A model generated the notes under the pieces. That model made no database searches. It saw only the letters and a program-made list of their open reading frames with translations, and had not been told where the DNA came from. The position numbers and the translations under genes are program-made. Source: Leptospira levettii (GTDB lineage: Bacteria > Spirochaetota > Leptospiria > Leptospirales > Leptospiraceae). From it: 64,000 nt of DNA. Shown here one piece after another: positions 8,910 to 18,188 of the stretch. Within the stretch, counting starts at the first letter, position 1. The number at the start of each line of letters is the position of its first letter. The stretch lies in the NCBI RefSeq assembly GCF_002812085.1, contig NZ_NPDM01000002.1, forward strand, positions 248,001 to 312,000, read 5' to 3'.

Positions 8910-10136
8910 CTACATCCCCTGGATTTCTTGAGTTAGTTTGTACATTGGCGTCATAATCGCCGCCATAATGGTAAAAATAATTCCACCCATTACAATGATC
9001 ATCATGGGTTCTAAGGATTGGGTCAAAGATTTTATTGCTGTATCAACCTCAGATTCATAGATTTCTGAGAGTTTATTCATCATTTCAGGAACCTTATCGG
9101 AAGCTTCCCCAGCGCTTAGCATCCCGAGAACCATCTGTGGGAGCACTTGCGAACCTTGTAAGGAATCGGATAATTTTCCACCTTCTTTGATTTTGATAAT
9201 CGCAGCATCAATTTCTTCTTTAAAAACAGTATGCCCAACCACATCCGATACAATATTCAGAGAAACAATTAAGGGAACTCGATTCAGGAGTAAAATAGAA
9301 AGGTTTCTTGCAAAATTAGAAACTAAAATTTTACGGAGTAAGGTTCCAATGACTGGTAGTCCCAGTAAAAATTTATCCCAAACTTTTTTACCTTCTTCCG
9401 AACTTTTCCATTTCAAAAATCCAAGAAAACTAAACGAGATCAGACCCAAAATAAAATACCAATAATTGGTTAATACATAGGATAAAAAAATCACAGCTCG
9501 TGTGAGAAGTGGAAGTTTTGCATCAAAGGATGCAAATAATTGTTCAATTTGGGGAATCACAACAACAAGTAAAAAGATAGATACACCAAGAGAAAGAAGT
9601 CCCATAATCATAGGATAAATCATTGCCACTTGCACTTTCGATTTCAATTCAGAAGACTTTTCTTCTAGTTCCGCTAACCGGTGCAAGGTGTTTTCATAAT
9701 TCCCTGTAGACTCACCGACAGAAATCAAACTCGGATATTGGTCAGGAAACACAGTTTTATGTTTTTTCATCGACTCGGAAAGGCTTGAACCTTCCGTGAT
9801 ATCGGCCCTCATCTCAATTAAAACTTTTTTGAAATAGATATTTTCGACTTGGTCAATGATGGATAATAAACATTTATCAAGAGGAATTCCCGCTCCAATG
9901 AGAGTTCCTAGTTGTTTACAAAAAAGTCCAACTTCCTTTCTAGGAATTCGGTACAGCAGTTTGGATAAAAAAGGAAATAATTCTCTTTCTTCTTTTTCTC
10001 GATCTTCCTGGATCGAACGGACATACAATCCTTTTGCTTTTAATTTATTTCGTGCTGCTTGTAAATTGACAGCATCGATGATGTTCTTTTCTTCTTTTCC
10101 TTTTTTATTAAAGGCAACGTACGTATACAGTGGCAT
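8910..10136 (-). CDS. gspF: Type II secretion inner-membrane platform protein GspF
   Basis: A 408-residue polytopic protein at the centre of the inner-membrane platform, which couples GspE ATP hydrolysis to pseudopilus growth. It starts MPLYTYVAFNKKGKE, typical of GspF, and contains two homologous T2SSF domains (about 70-195 and 270-395), each ending in hydrophobic helices. The segment FCKQLGTLIGAGIPL is the conserved domain-1 motif and ARNLSILLLNRVPLIVSL its counterpart in domain 2. The gap to gspE is 5 bases. Confidence 0.95.
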   Translation of the reverse strand: MPLYTYVAFNKKGKEEKNIIDAVNLQAARNKLKAKGLYVRSIQEDREKEERELFPFLSKLLYRIPRKEVGLFCKQLGTLIGAGIPLDKCLLSIIDQVENIYFKKVLIEMRADITEGSSLSESMKKHKTVFPDQYPSLISVGESTGNYENTLHRLAELEEKSSELKSKVQVAMIYPMIMGLLSLGVSIFLLVVVIPQIEQLFASFDAKLPLLTRAVIFLSYVLTNYWYFILGLISFSFLGFLKWKSSEEGKKVWDKFLLGLPVIGTLLRKILVSNFARNLSILLLNRVPLIVSLNIVSDVVGHTVFKEEIDAAIIKIKEGGKLSDSLQGSQVLPQMVLGMLSAGEASDKVPEMMNKLSEIYESEVDTAIKSLTQSLEPMMIIVMGGIIFTIMAAIMTPMYKLTQEIQGM

Positions 10137-10141
10137 AAAAC

Positions 10142-11818
10142 TTAAGATACCCGAAGGACTTCTTCAGGAGTAGTCACTCCCTCGATGACCTTATACTTTC
10201 CGTATTCTTGTAAGGTGGAAAGACCATTTTTGACTGCAAGTTCTTTGATCCGATTGGCATCAGCACCCTGTAAAATTGCACGTTTGATCTCATCATTCAT
10301 GGTGAGGAGTTCATACAAACCAGTTCGTCCTTTGTATCCAGAATTGAGGCAAGAACTGCAACCTTTACCACGATACAATACACCATTTTTCAGTTCTTTT
10401 CTTAGGATGCCAAGTCCCGCCAAATCTTTGTCAGTTGGCCTGTAAGATGTTTTACAATCTTTACAGATCACACGTACTAACCTTTGCGCCATAAAACCAA
10501 GTACAGAACTTGTAATCAAATAAGGTTCAATCCCCATATCCACAAGCCTTGTCACAGCAGAAGAAGCATCGTTTGTGTGAAGGGTGGAAAAAACCAAGTG
10601 ACCTGTAAGGGATGCTTGGATCGCAATCCTTGCAGTTTCTTCATCACGGATCTCCCCCACCATGACAACATCCGGGTCTTGTCGTAAAATCGAACGAAGT
10701 CCCGCTGCAAAAGTCAGTCCAATTTTATCATTCATCTGCATTTGGGAAATTCCATCCATTTGGTATTCCACTGGGTCTTCACAAGTGATGATGTTTCGTT
10801 CTTCTGTATTGATTTCAGAAAGTGCAGAATAGAGGGTTGTTGATTTTCCAGATCCTGTTGGACCAGTTACCAAAATAATTCCATACGGTTTATAAATGAG
10901 TTCTTTAAATTCTTTTAGGATTTGTGGGTTAAAACCCATCGTTTCAATGGAATACTTTTGATCGGTTTTATTCAATATCCTCATTACAATTCGTTCTCCG
11001 AATTGGCAAGGGATAATGGACACCCGAACATCCACATCTTTTCCAGCTAACCTAAGTTTGATTCGTCCATCTTGCGGAAGCCTGTTTTCCGCAATGTTTA
11101 GGTTCGACATAATTTTAATACGAGTCGAAATACCAGCCAAATAGGATTTTGGTGGATTTAATACTTTTTGTAAAACACCATCCACACGGTATCTGACCAC
11201 AACAGACTTTTCAAATGGTTCAACGTGGATATCCGATGCCCTTTCCGAAACGGCTTGCGATAAAATCACATTCACCATTTTAATGATAGGTGCTTCATTG
11301 GATAAATCTAATGCATCGGATTCAAAGGCATCGGAAAGTTCTCCAAAACTTCCGTCCATCTCATCCATCATCTCTTTTGCTTCTGCAGTTGTTTTATCAA
11401 ACTGAGAGTGGACGATTCGCATAATTTCGTTTTCTGTAGCAAGAACGAATTGGATTTCGTATCCTTTTAAGAAGGAACGCATATCATCCATGGGATGGAG
11501 ATCCGTTGGATCACTTGTCGCAACAAAAACCTTTTTCCCTTTTACGAGGAAGGGAACAATTTTCGAACGTTGTACAAGTTTTAGTGGGATTTTGCTAAAA
11601 ATTTCATCACTAGCAACAAACTCAAGTTTGTCGTAAAACTCCATTTTATGGAGTTTTGCAAGTGCCTTTAAGATATCGGTCTCAGAAGCGAGACCTTTTT
11701 TTTGAATGATGTGAGTGATGGGAAGGTTTGTTTTTTCCTGTTGTTTGGAAATATCTTCCAAATCCTTAATGGTAAGGATTCCATCTTCTAAAAGAATCTG
11801 ACCTAAACTTTTTCTCAT
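10142..11818 (-). CDS. gspE: Type II secretion ATPase GspE
   Basis: The 558-residue cytoplasmic hexameric ATPase that powers secretion. An N-terminal T2SSE_N domain (about 1-140) is followed by the PilT/VirB11-type ATPase: Walker [10 protein letters not shown] (319-327), Asp box CEDPVEY (346-352), Walker B with [11 protein letters not shown] (385-395) and the His box around [11 protein letters not shown]. Four cysteines at 452, 455, 487 and 490 form the zinc-binding subdomain typical of GspE. ATG at 11818 overlaps the gspD stop by 4 bases. Confidence 0.96.
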   Translation of the reverse strand: MRKSLGQILLEDGILTIKDLEDISKQQEKTNLPITHIIQKKGLASETDILKALAKLHKMEFYDKLEFVASDEIFSKIPLKLVQRSKIVPFLVKGKKVFVATSDPTDLHPMDDMRSFLKGYEIQFVLATENEIMRIVHSQFDKTTAEAKEMMDEMDGSFGELSDAFESDALDLSNEAPIIKMVNVILSQAVSERASDIHVEPFEKSVVVRYRVDGVLQKVLNPPKSYLAGISTRIKIMSNLNIAENRLPQDGRIKLRLAGKDVDVRVSIIPCQFGERIVMRILNKTDQKYSIETMGFNPQILKEFKELIYKPYGIILVTGPTGSGKSTTLYSALSEINTEERNIITCEDPVEYQMDGISQMQMNDKIGLTFAAGLRSILRQDPDVVMVGEIRDEETARIAIQASLTGHLVFSTLHTNDASSAVTRLVDMGIEPYLITSSVLGFMAQRLVRVICKDCKTSYRPTDKDLAGLGILRKELKNGVLYRGKGCSSCLNSGYKGRTGLYELLTMNDEIKRAILQGADANRIKELAVKNGLSTLQEYGKYKVIEGVTTPEEVLRVS

Positions 11819-13575
11819 CTCAGTTTCTTTTCTCGTTCATCTACCATCCTTTCTTGTTCATTTTTCTTTTGGATGGTCATACGATCCGATTTATCTCGAT
11901 CATCTAGGATATGCGGAGTTAAAAATACCATCAAATTGGTTTTTCGATTTTGATTGGTAGTGCGGCGAAATAAAGTTCCAAGGAGTGGGATCTCACCCAA
12001 AATTGGGATCTTTTGCACTTTTTTCTGTTTGTCATTCGAAAGAAGTCCTCCAATCACAATGGTTTGGATATTGTCCACAACGATGGTTGTTTTGATATCT
12101 CGTTTGTTGAAGGTTGGGTTTCCCCCCGTTGCTTCCGAAGAAATCCCCGCTACGTTTTTGATCTCTTGGTACAAATCAAGTGTGATCCGATTGTTTTTAT
12201 TGATGTGAGGAGTAAATTTGAGTTTAATCCCTGTTGGACGGTATTCAAAGTTTGCCACTGTTACCGCATTGTCTCCACCAAGTCCCGCGTTTCTATTTTG
12301 GGTACGAACGGGAACGTCCTGACCCACATTGATCTCTGCTTCTTGGTTGTCTAGGGTCAAAATTTGAGGAGCAGACAATACATTGAAATTTTCATTGGTT
12401 GAGTTTGCGTTTAAGATACCAATGATTTGTTGTCCACCACGTCTGATAAAGCCAAGTGAAAATCCTGAAAGTGTGTTTACGTTTGTTGGTCTTCCATTTT
12501 TATCAATCACACCCCCTTGCGCCGCAAGACCAGTGTTAAACTGTCCATAGGCAAGTTCTTGGTATCTCCAATCGATACCAAAGTCATTTAGGTCAGTCGA
12601 ACTGAGTTCGACAATGAGCACCTCAAGTAACACCTGTTTTCTCGGTGTATCTAAAATCTTAATGATCTTTTTGATTTCTTCCCATTCTTGTGGGGTTGCT
12701 GTCACAATGAGTGAGTTTGATTCTTTATGGGCAACTGCTTTGATTTTATCTTGTTTGCCAGGCACTCTCTGTGCTTGGGGATTTTGTTGTGGAGGAGGAG
12801 TTTGTTTCACTTCTTGCCCCGCTTCCCCAGGTTGGGTTTGCGCGGGAGCAACTGGTGCATCCGGCATATCCAATTTGACAAGGATGGCAGCTAGTTTTTC
12901 TGCTTCATTGTATTCCAATGTGTAGATATGAATGTCACCAGCAGACGAAATGGATCCTGGACCATCAGCTCTTACATCCAAATTATCAACTAACTTTAGT
13001 AACTTGTTAATGTCAGCAGTTGATCCTGAAAAGATAAGAGTATTTTGGTTTTTAGGAATGATGATATCTGTATCAGGACTTGTCACTCGTTTGAGAATTG
13101 GTTCGAGTTCGATCGCATTCGAAAATTCTAAAGGAACAATTTGTGTAATCGTTTTGTTTAAGGCAACTTCCGATTCAGAAACAGGTTCTTTTCCAATTCT
13201 GACAATTTGGGATTTGGCAAGTGCATCTTTGATCTTAACGACTTTGATGAGATCATTCTCTTCAATGAGTCCAAAACCTTGTGTTTCTAAAACAGACTTC
13301 ATAAACCCAAACGCATCTTCAATGCGAACACGTTTTTGAGAGATGATGGTGATTTTTTTACCTTTCACCGCATCATCAATTAAGATGTTCTTTTTGATGA
13401 TAGCACTCATTCCCATAAGGAAGTCTTTGAGTTCTGTGTCTCGCCAATCTGCAGTGAAACTAGCTGGTTCTTGAGACGTTTTTGCTTTTGGTTTCCCTTT
13501 CTCTTGGGAGAAATTGGGTGTCACAATTAAATAAAGGCAAATGCATAGTATAACGAATGGGAGACGATTTCTCAT
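11815..13575 (-). CDS. gspD: Type II secretion outer-membrane secretin GspD
   Basis: The outer-membrane channel of the T2SS, about 586 residues from ATG 13575, which directly follows the gspC stop (TAAAATG). An upstream ATG at 13599 has no Shine-Dalgarno and would overlap gspC. A signal peptide (hydrophobic through [15 protein letters not shown]) precedes the periplasmic N0-N2 domains. A proline- and glutamine-rich linker within N3 (PPPQQNPQ region) follows, then the secretin domain with VPVRTQNR and [14 protein letters not shown]. No long C-terminal S-domain for a pilotin is evident; the tail after PHILDDRDK is short and charged. Confidence 0.95.
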   Translation of the reverse strand: MRNRLPFVILCICLYLIVTPNFSQEKGKPKAKTSQEPASFTADWRDTELKDFLMGMSAIIKKNILIDDAVKGKKITIISQKRVRIEDAFGFMKSVLETQGFGLIEENDLIKVVKIKDALAKSQIVRIGKEPVSESEVALNKTITQIVPLEFSNAIELEPILKRVTSPDTDIIIPKNQNTLIFSGSTADINKLLKLVDNLDVRADGPGSISSAGDIHIYTLEYNEAEKLAAILVKLDMPDAPVAPAQTQPGEAGQEVKQTPPPQQNPQAQRVPGKQDKIKAVAHKESNSLIVTATPQEWEEIKKIIKILDTPRKQVLLEVLIVELSSTDLNDFGIDWRYQELAYGQFNTGLAAQGGVIDKNGRPTNVNTLSGFSLGFIRRGGQQIIGILNANSTNENFNVLSAPQILTLDNQEAEINVGQDVPVRTQNRNAGLGGDNAVTVANFEYRPTGIKLKFTPHINKNNRITLDLYQEIKNVAGISSEATGGNPTFNKRDIKTTIVVDNIQTIVIGGLLSNDKQKKVQKIPILGEIPLLGTLFRRTTNQNRKTNLMVFLTPHILDDRDKSDRMTIQKKNEQERMVDEREKKLR

Positions 13576-13576
13576 T

Positions 13577-14491
13577 TTAATTCCGAATGATAAATTCATA
13601 TGTGATTATTTTGCCTTGTCGTTCTAAATCCACTGTAATTTTCGGAGCCTGTTTGATCGAACCCCAAATTTCCAACATTTTCTCTGTTTCATTGAGTGGC
13701 ATTCCATTGACTCGTTTGATGATATCACCACCCCGCGCGCCAAGTGAATAAAAGACATGGTCTTTTGCCACCTGATAGATTTTGTAACCCTCGATCTTTC
13801 CGTCTACCAAATGAGGGCCAAACCTTGCATTTTTGTAAATGGTGTTTGGGTCCTTTAGCTTACGATTGACATCTTCTCTGGATAGAACTTTTTGAATGGT
13901 TTGGCTCGAAGGTCCCAAATTGGAGACAGCTGCCGCATCTTTTGGCCGGATTCTTTCTTTGGCTTGCGCTGGTGTTTCCCCAATATTGACGCGAAGGCTA
14001 AGGCCCCCTTTTTTAAGCACTACATAGTGTTGTTCAATGGTTTGGACTTTGTAACCACCTACCATTTCCCCTACACCATATTCTTCAGAATCATTGTTTT
14101 GTTTTTCCCTGATGGTAACCCGCGCAAAGGACCAGTGGCCAGACAAAGTACCTGTGACAAGCATCTGGTCATCATCTCCATTGTCTTGGGCGATTTCTGG
14201 GTCAAGAGGGCTTCCGTCCGCACCCCGTTTTGTGGCATCGTTCGGATCGAATACTTGTCCACGGATGAGATTCCCAGTGACTATATCTTCATAAGTACTA
14301 ACAGCAAGGATGACTTCTTGTCTTGTTTGTTTGGGACGGACTTGGCTCCCCACATTCATCCCAGTTTCAGTCGAAAATAAAAGGAGAAGGACAAGTTTTA
14401 ATAAATACGCAAGGGAAAACGAAAATAACAAAACCACCGGAATCAATGTTAAAAACTGACTCGATTGGATTCTTTGAAGGATTAAATTCAT
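13577..14491 (-). CDS. gspC: Type II secretion protein GspC with PDZ domain
   Basis: The protein bridges the inner platform and the secretin. From ATG 14491 (304 residues; a GTG at 14500 is the alternative) it has a cytoplasmic start and one membrane helix at about 15-40. A homology region follows ([14 protein letters not shown] to [20 protein letters not shown]). A C-terminal PDZ domain is centred on [32 protein letters not shown] and [13 protein letters not shown]. It is first in the gsp order, with a small hairpin between it and the upstream peptidase gene. Confidence 0.9.
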   Translation of the reverse strand: MNLILQRIQSSQFLTLIPVVLLFSFSLAYLLKLVLLLLFSTETGMNVGSQVRPKQTRQEVILAVSTYEDIVTGNLIRGQVFDPNDATKRGADGSPLDPEIAQDNGDDDQMLVTGTLSGHWSFARVTIREKQNNDSEEYGVGEMVGGYKVQTIEQHYVVLKKGGLSLRVNIGETPAQAKERIRPKDAAAVSNLGPSSQTIQKVLSREDVNRKLKDPNTIYKNARFGPHLVDGKIEGYKIYQVAKDHVFYSLGARGGDIIKRVNGMPLNETEKMLEIWGSIKQAPKITVDLERQGKIITYEFIIRN

Positions 14492-14503
14492 GCTCCCCAC
14501 AAA

Positions 14504-14520
14504 TCGGAGAAAAACTCCGA
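14504..14520 (-). other. Short hairpin between the M23 peptidase gene and gspC
   Basis: On the minus strand TCGGAG, loop TTTTT and CTCCGA form a perfect 6-bp stem filling the gap between the peptidase stop and the gspC start. Only three T's follow, so it is at best a weak terminator. It could be a processing or attenuation site that sets the ratio of peptidase to secretion genes. Confidence 0.5.
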
Positions 14521-15528
14521 TTACATTCCGGCTACTTCAGATTTGGGAAGTTTTGTGACATGTTTTTCTGTCATGCCAAGAGCTGATTCAGGATTCATAA
14601 TTTTCCCGTTTCGGAACACTTCAAAATGCAAATGCGCCCCAGTTGCAGTCCCTGTCCTACCGACAAGTGCTACTACCCGGCCCATCTTCACCGTTTCCCC
14701 AACCTCAACTAAAATCTGAGAACAATGGGCGTAAACTGTTTTATACCCATTTTTGTGTTGGATGGTGACAGAATTTCCATACCCACCATTTCGACCCGTA
14801 AATACAACTTCACCATCTGCAGCCGAAAGGACAGGTGCCCCCACTTTTGCTGCTAGGTCTAGACCTGAGTGGTACACTCGGTTGTATTTGTTAAACGGGT
14901 CCACACGGCGTCCAAAACGAGATGTGACTCGGCTTTGTGGTACAGGTAAAATGAAAATCTTTTTTAAAACTACTCTGGAAGAGGATGCATTTTTGACTTG
15001 GACAGGCACTTCTAACACTTGGCCTACCTTCAATTGGTCATTCGTTAGGGAATTTGCTTTTTTAAGTTTCGCAACATCGATGGAAAAGGAACGGGCAATT
15101 TTGGAAAGATTGTCCTTTTTTTGGACCGTGTATTTTTTCACAACAATCCCAGATTCATGAACCACTGTGTTACTGACAACTGGGGATACATCGATATATT
15201 TCGGGAGGTCTAGTGAGGCAAGTTCCACTTCTTCCTCTTCTGATGTTTGGTTCACACCGACCGAGAATAATTTGTGAACTTCTGATTCTTGGGATTGGTT
15301 ACTAAAAAGGCGAAATACCGTTCCATCACCAGAAGGAAGGCTATCATTGATTTCTTGGTGGATTTTTTGGAATGGATTGGCAGAAACACCTGTCCCACCC
15401 ACAAACAACAAAACGAATGTTACCAACCGAAGAACCTTCACAGATATCCTATCGGGAACTAAACCGAAGATTCTTGAATGAGAAAGAAAGAAAGCTGGAA
15501 AATCAAAATAATCGAACAATGAGAGCAT
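14521..15528 (-). CDS. LysM and M23 peptidase-domain protein
   Basis: A 335-residue envelope protein. After a hydrophobic segment ending in GTGVSA (residues about 30-50) there is a LysM domain (YTVQKKDNLSKIARSF to QVLEVPV) that binds peptidoglycan. A C-terminal M23/LytM peptidase follows, with H-x-G-x-D-L-A (YHSGLDLAAKVG) and the second zinc site HLHFEVFRNG. These zinc ligands look intact, so it is probably an active murein endopeptidase. Its start follows AAAGG at 6 bases. Placement just upstream of gspC suggests it makes room in peptidoglycan for the secretion channel; that role is inferred. Confidence 0.88.
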   Translation of the reverse strand: MLSLFDYFDFPAFFLSHSRIFGLVPDRISVKVLRLVTFVLLFVGGTGVSANPFQKIHQEINDSLPSGDGTVFRLFSNQSQESEVHKLFSVGVNQTSEEEEVELASLDLPKYIDVSPVVSNTVVHESGIVVKKYTVQKKDNLSKIARSFSIDVAKLKKANSLTNDQLKVGQVLEVPVQVKNASSSRVVLKKIFILPVPQSRVTSRFGRRVDPFNKYNRVYHSGLDLAAKVGAPVLSAADGEVVFTGRNGGYGNSVTIQHKNGYKTVYAHCSQILVEVGETVKMGRVVALVGRTGTATGAHLHFEVFRNGKIMNPESALGMTEKHVTKLPKSEVAGM

Positions 15529-15537
15529 CCCAAACCT

Positions 15538-15930
15538 TTATTTCTTTGTTTTTTTGGCGTTTTGTTCCATGAGTGTGAATTTTTGGTTCACCCACTCTTC
15601 CACGTCCGCCAAGTCATATTCTCTTTTTTTCACATCATCATTGATGATATAGTCTGCAAGTTTTCCCACCGAAGACTCACGTGATTCTTGGATTGGGTAT
15701 ACTTTCAATTTTAAAAGAGAGGGAGTTGATTCGATGTAGATCTTAACTAGGGTACCTTTTTTCCAAACTTCCGTTTGGGAAAATTTGATATCATCACGCA
15801 GTGCGTATGTTTTCCCATCATAGAATTCATTGATCTCCCTTAACTTTTCTTTTTTGATCAGCCGTTGTGAACACTGGCTGAACACAAGGACAAGAACGAG
15901 GGGAAATACACGAATGATACTACAAACCAA
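15538..15930 (-). CDS. Small lipoprotein upstream of the type II secretion operon
   Basis: A 130-residue protein beginning with a TTG codon. The hydrophobic signal VFPLVLVLVFSQ is followed by Cys-20, a spirochaete-style lipobox with Gln before the Cys. The mature part is small, charged and shows no domain I can name. It heads the transcription unit of the LysM/M23 gene and gspC-N, so it may be a secretion-associated lipoprotein, possibly doing the secretin-piloting work for which no GspS is visible. That function is inference from position. Confidence 0.75.
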   Translation of the reverse strand: MVCSIIRVFPLVLVLVFSQCSQRLIKKEKLREINEFYDGKTYALRDDIKFSQTEVWKKGTLVKIYIESTPSLLKLKVYPIQESRESSVGKLADYIINDDVKKREYDLADVEEWVNQKFTLMEQNAKKTKK

Positions 15931-15968
15931 AGCAAACTCTCAGGAAAAGTCACCATGATGCCTTAATT

Positions 15969-17471
15969 ATGAAAAGTCTTTTTTATTTTTTGGACCAAAA
16001 GCGATTCATTCTACCTCTTTTCAATGTGGGACCCAAACGTGCAGAAGTTGGAAGTTTGTTATACGAATGGAATGGTACAAAAGAGATCCAAGTGGAGGTT
16101 GGGATTCGGAGGGGTTTCCCCCATTTTCAAATTTTGGGCAATGTCACTCAGGAAACAAAGGAGGCCAGAGACCGCATCCGTTTGGCAATAGAGGCCTCAT
16201 CCTATGATTTTCCCATCGAAACCATCATCATTAATGTAAAACCCACACACATCCAAAAGAAGAAGGTCTGTTTGGATTTGGCAGTGGCAGTTGGAATATT
16301 ACAAGCAACAGACCAAATCCAGATTCCAGACCCCAACATCCTCTATTTGGGAAACTTGGGCCTTGACGGTAGCCTTGTGGGAGGAAAAGAACTCCTCCCC
16401 TTCCTTTGGCAACGCGAAAGAGAAGAAAATAAAATCCTCTGTGTTCCGACGAGTTTGCGTTTCTTTCCCTTGCCAGAAGGTGAATATTATTTCCTTTCCC
16501 ACTTACAAGGATTAGAATCCATCGGAAAACAAAAACCAGAAATTCGAAACCAAACATTCGAAACGAATGAGTCCCTTTTTTGGGAGGAAGTTCTCTTAAA
16601 TCCCTATCAAATGAAAGTTTTCCAGGGATTGTTATATGCCATACTCGGTAACCACCATAGCATTTTACTAGGAAGTCCTGGTGCCGGGAAAACCATGTTA
16701 CACCGGTTACTCGAACCCCTCCTCCCACCACGAAACCCTTCAATTTCCAAGTTGATTGGAAATTGGACTACAAAAGGTGACTTTGAGATCCCCACAAACA
16801 AACCTCCCTTTCGTTCGCCTCATCATTCTACCACTGAAGTGGGTTTAATTGGTGGTGGCCTTCCTTACCAACCTGGCGAAATCACAAAAGCAGAAGGAGG
16901 GATTTTGTTTTTAGATGAAGCACTCGAATTTAAGGATCGAATCTTAGAGAGTTTACGAATGCCAATGGAAGATTCTTATCTAGAAATCACAAGGATGAAT
17001 GAAGTCACAAAAATCAAAACAGATTTCACGCTTTTACTTTCTTCGAATCCTTGCCCATGTGGAAATTACCAAAGCCAAAACCACTGCCATTGTTCCTTAC
17101 AAAAAATTCGTTTGTACCTTCAAAAAATAAGTGGAGCATTTATTGATCGTATCACCGTATTCCAAACTTTATTTGAAACTTCAGAGGATCGGAATATACG
17201 ATTGGAAGAAATTCGATTAAAACAGATTGTAAAAGAAAGATTTCGATTTCGAAAGGAAAAAACAATTCCTACCGGAGAACCACTCTCTATCTTGAAACAA
17301 TTGGAAATGGGTAAAGATACAAAACATTTATCCCTACGAAAGAAAAAACAAATTGTTTCTCTCGCAAGGACGATTGCAGATTGGAACCTCTCCCCTAGAA
17401 CAAAGGAAGTACATATTCAAGAGGCTTTGGATTATACTTTGGGATACCAGTGGATTTATAGCCTAGGTTGA
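15969..17471 (+). CDS. comM: YifB/ComM-family magnesium-chelatase-like AAA+ ATPase
   Basis: A 500-residue AAA+ ATPase of the YifB/ComM family; the characterised member ComM is a helicase that aids branch migration during natural transformation. An N-terminal S5-like domain (VEVGIRRGFPHFQILG) precedes the ATPase with Walker A GSPGAGKT and Walker B GGILFLDEA. A cysteine cluster CPCGNYQSQNHCHC and the C-terminal Mg_chelatase_C region (SLARTIADWNLSP) complete it. The first 25 residues are atypical and no clear Shine-Dalgarno precedes ATG 15969, so GTG 16026 is an alternative start. Its stop abuts the stop of the next, convergent gene with no bases between. Confidence 0.9.
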   Translation: MKSLFYFLDQKRFILPLFNVGPKRAEVGSLLYEWNGTKEIQVEVGIRRGFPHFQILGNVTQETKEARDRIRLAIEASSYDFPIETIIINVKPTHIQKKKVCLDLAVAVGILQATDQIQIPDPNILYLGNLGLDGSLVGGKELLPFLWQREREENKILCVPTSLRFFPLPEGEYYFLSHLQGLESIGKQKPEIRNQTFETNESLFWEEVLLNPYQMKVFQGLLYAILGNHHSILLGSPGAGKTMLHRLLEPLLPPRNPSISKLIGNWTTKGDFEIPTNKPPFRSPHHSTTEVGLIGGGLPYQPGEITKAEGGILFLDEALEFKDRILESLRMPMEDSYLEITRMNEVTKIKTDFTLLLSSNPCPCGNYQSQNHCHCSLQKIRLYLQKISGAFIDRITVFQTLFETSEDRNIRLEEIRLKQIVKERFRFRKEKTIPTGEPLSILKQLEMGKDTKHLSLRKKKQIVSLARTIADWNLSPRTKEVHIQEALDYTLGYQWIYSLG

Positions 17472-17672
17472 TTATTTGGAAATAAAATGTGATATTTCCA
17501 TTGCAATCTTATTGATCGCATAATCCATATAGGCAGGATCATCGATTTTTTTCTTATAGGTATCAAATTTTTTTTGGATGGTAGATGCCATTCCCCTCTT
17601 GCGAAGGAGTACAGGATCAGGTCCAAATTCATCGGTTTCTGCTAAATTCCCAAATACACTAAATTGACTCAT
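17472..17672 (-). CDS. Small conserved-looking protein of unknown function
   Basis: A 66-residue protein from ATG 17672, which has a good Shine-Dalgarno (AAGGAAG, 7 bases away); a longer start at 17693 lacks one. The sequence starts MSQFSVFGNLAETDEFGPDP and is otherwise charged and helical, with no signal peptide, membrane helix or motif I recognise. It is the last gene of the block running from the HD-GYP gene and yraN. The 100-base gap upstream contains only a 6-bp stem (CTCTCA/TGAGAG at 17699-17714). Confidence 0.65.
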   Translation of the reverse strand: MSQFSVFGNLAETDEFGPDPVLLRKRGMASTIQKKFDTYKKKIDDPAYMDYAINKIAMEISHFISK

Positions 17673-17774
17673 GTGGTTACTTCCTTGTAACAATCAAACT
17701 CTCATCCTTGAGAGCGTTTCCCTTGTGGGATACAAAACCAATCGGTTCGGTACAAAATTCCCTTGATGAAGTAT

Positions 17775-18182
17775 TTAGAAGATTGACGAATAAAAACGCA
17801 CTTCCTTTTTTTCGGTGATATGGAGCAAATTAAAGCTAGTTGTTAGGTGGTAGAAGGCAGGTATTTCCTGTAATAAAGAGAAATATACCTTCCGCATTCG
17901 ATCACGTTTTGTCACATGAAGGCACTCCTTGGGAAAAAATCCATTTTTTTCATTCCAAGTTTTGACTTCCGAACAATGAAGGGTTTCGTTCTGGAGACTA
18001 ATTATGTCAATTTCACCGATCCGTTTTCGGTAGTTTTGGAAGAGAATGGTATGGCCTTGGGATTCTAAAAACTCACATGCAAACCTTTCCCCGAGTTTTC
18101 CAATCGTTGTTTTATTCAAATTAAAAACCTTTTCATCTATATCTCCTTCTCCTTTTTTATAAAGGAAACATGATGGGTTCAC
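17775..18182 (-). CDS. yraN: YraN/UPF0102 family protein (endonuclease-like fold)
   Basis: A 135-residue member of the YraN family, which has a restriction-endonuclease-like fold of unproven activity. The conserved core is visible: GKLGERFACEFLESQGH, then R-x-G-E-I-D-I-I (RIGEIDIIS) and EVKTW, matching the E-D-ExK catalytic pattern. The GTG at 18182 is the longest start; TTG at 18119 follows AAAGG and would begin just before the conserved domain, so it may be the true one. In many bacteria this gene lies near rnhB, as it does here. Confidence 0.85.
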   Translation of the reverse strand: MNPSCFLYKKGEGDIDEKVFNLNKTTIGKLGERFACEFLESQGHTILFQNYRKRIGEIDIISLQNETLHCSEVKTWNEKNGFFPKECLHVTKRDRMRKVYFSLLQEIPAFYHLTTSFNLLHITEKKEVRFYSSIF

Positions 18183-18188
18183 TAATCC

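Noticed and set aside
12013..13339. Long plus-strand open frames (103-135 codons) opposite gspD
   Set aside because: They are mirror effects of the biased codon use of the real minus-strand secretin gene.
15955..15971. Three-codon frame (ATG ATG CCT TAA) with AGGAAAAG just before the ComM start
   Set aside because: It could be a leader peptide, but a frame this short arises easily by chance and nothing else supports it.
16231..16743. Minus-strand frame of 170 codons inside the ComM gene
   Set aside because: The ComM frame carries Walker A and Walker B motifs across this stretch; the antisense frame is Gly/Phe-rich with no signals.
17699..17714. Hairpin CTCTCA/TGAGAG upstream of the 66-residue gene
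   Set aside because: Only 6 bp and no T-run; could occur by chance, so it is not listed as a terminator.
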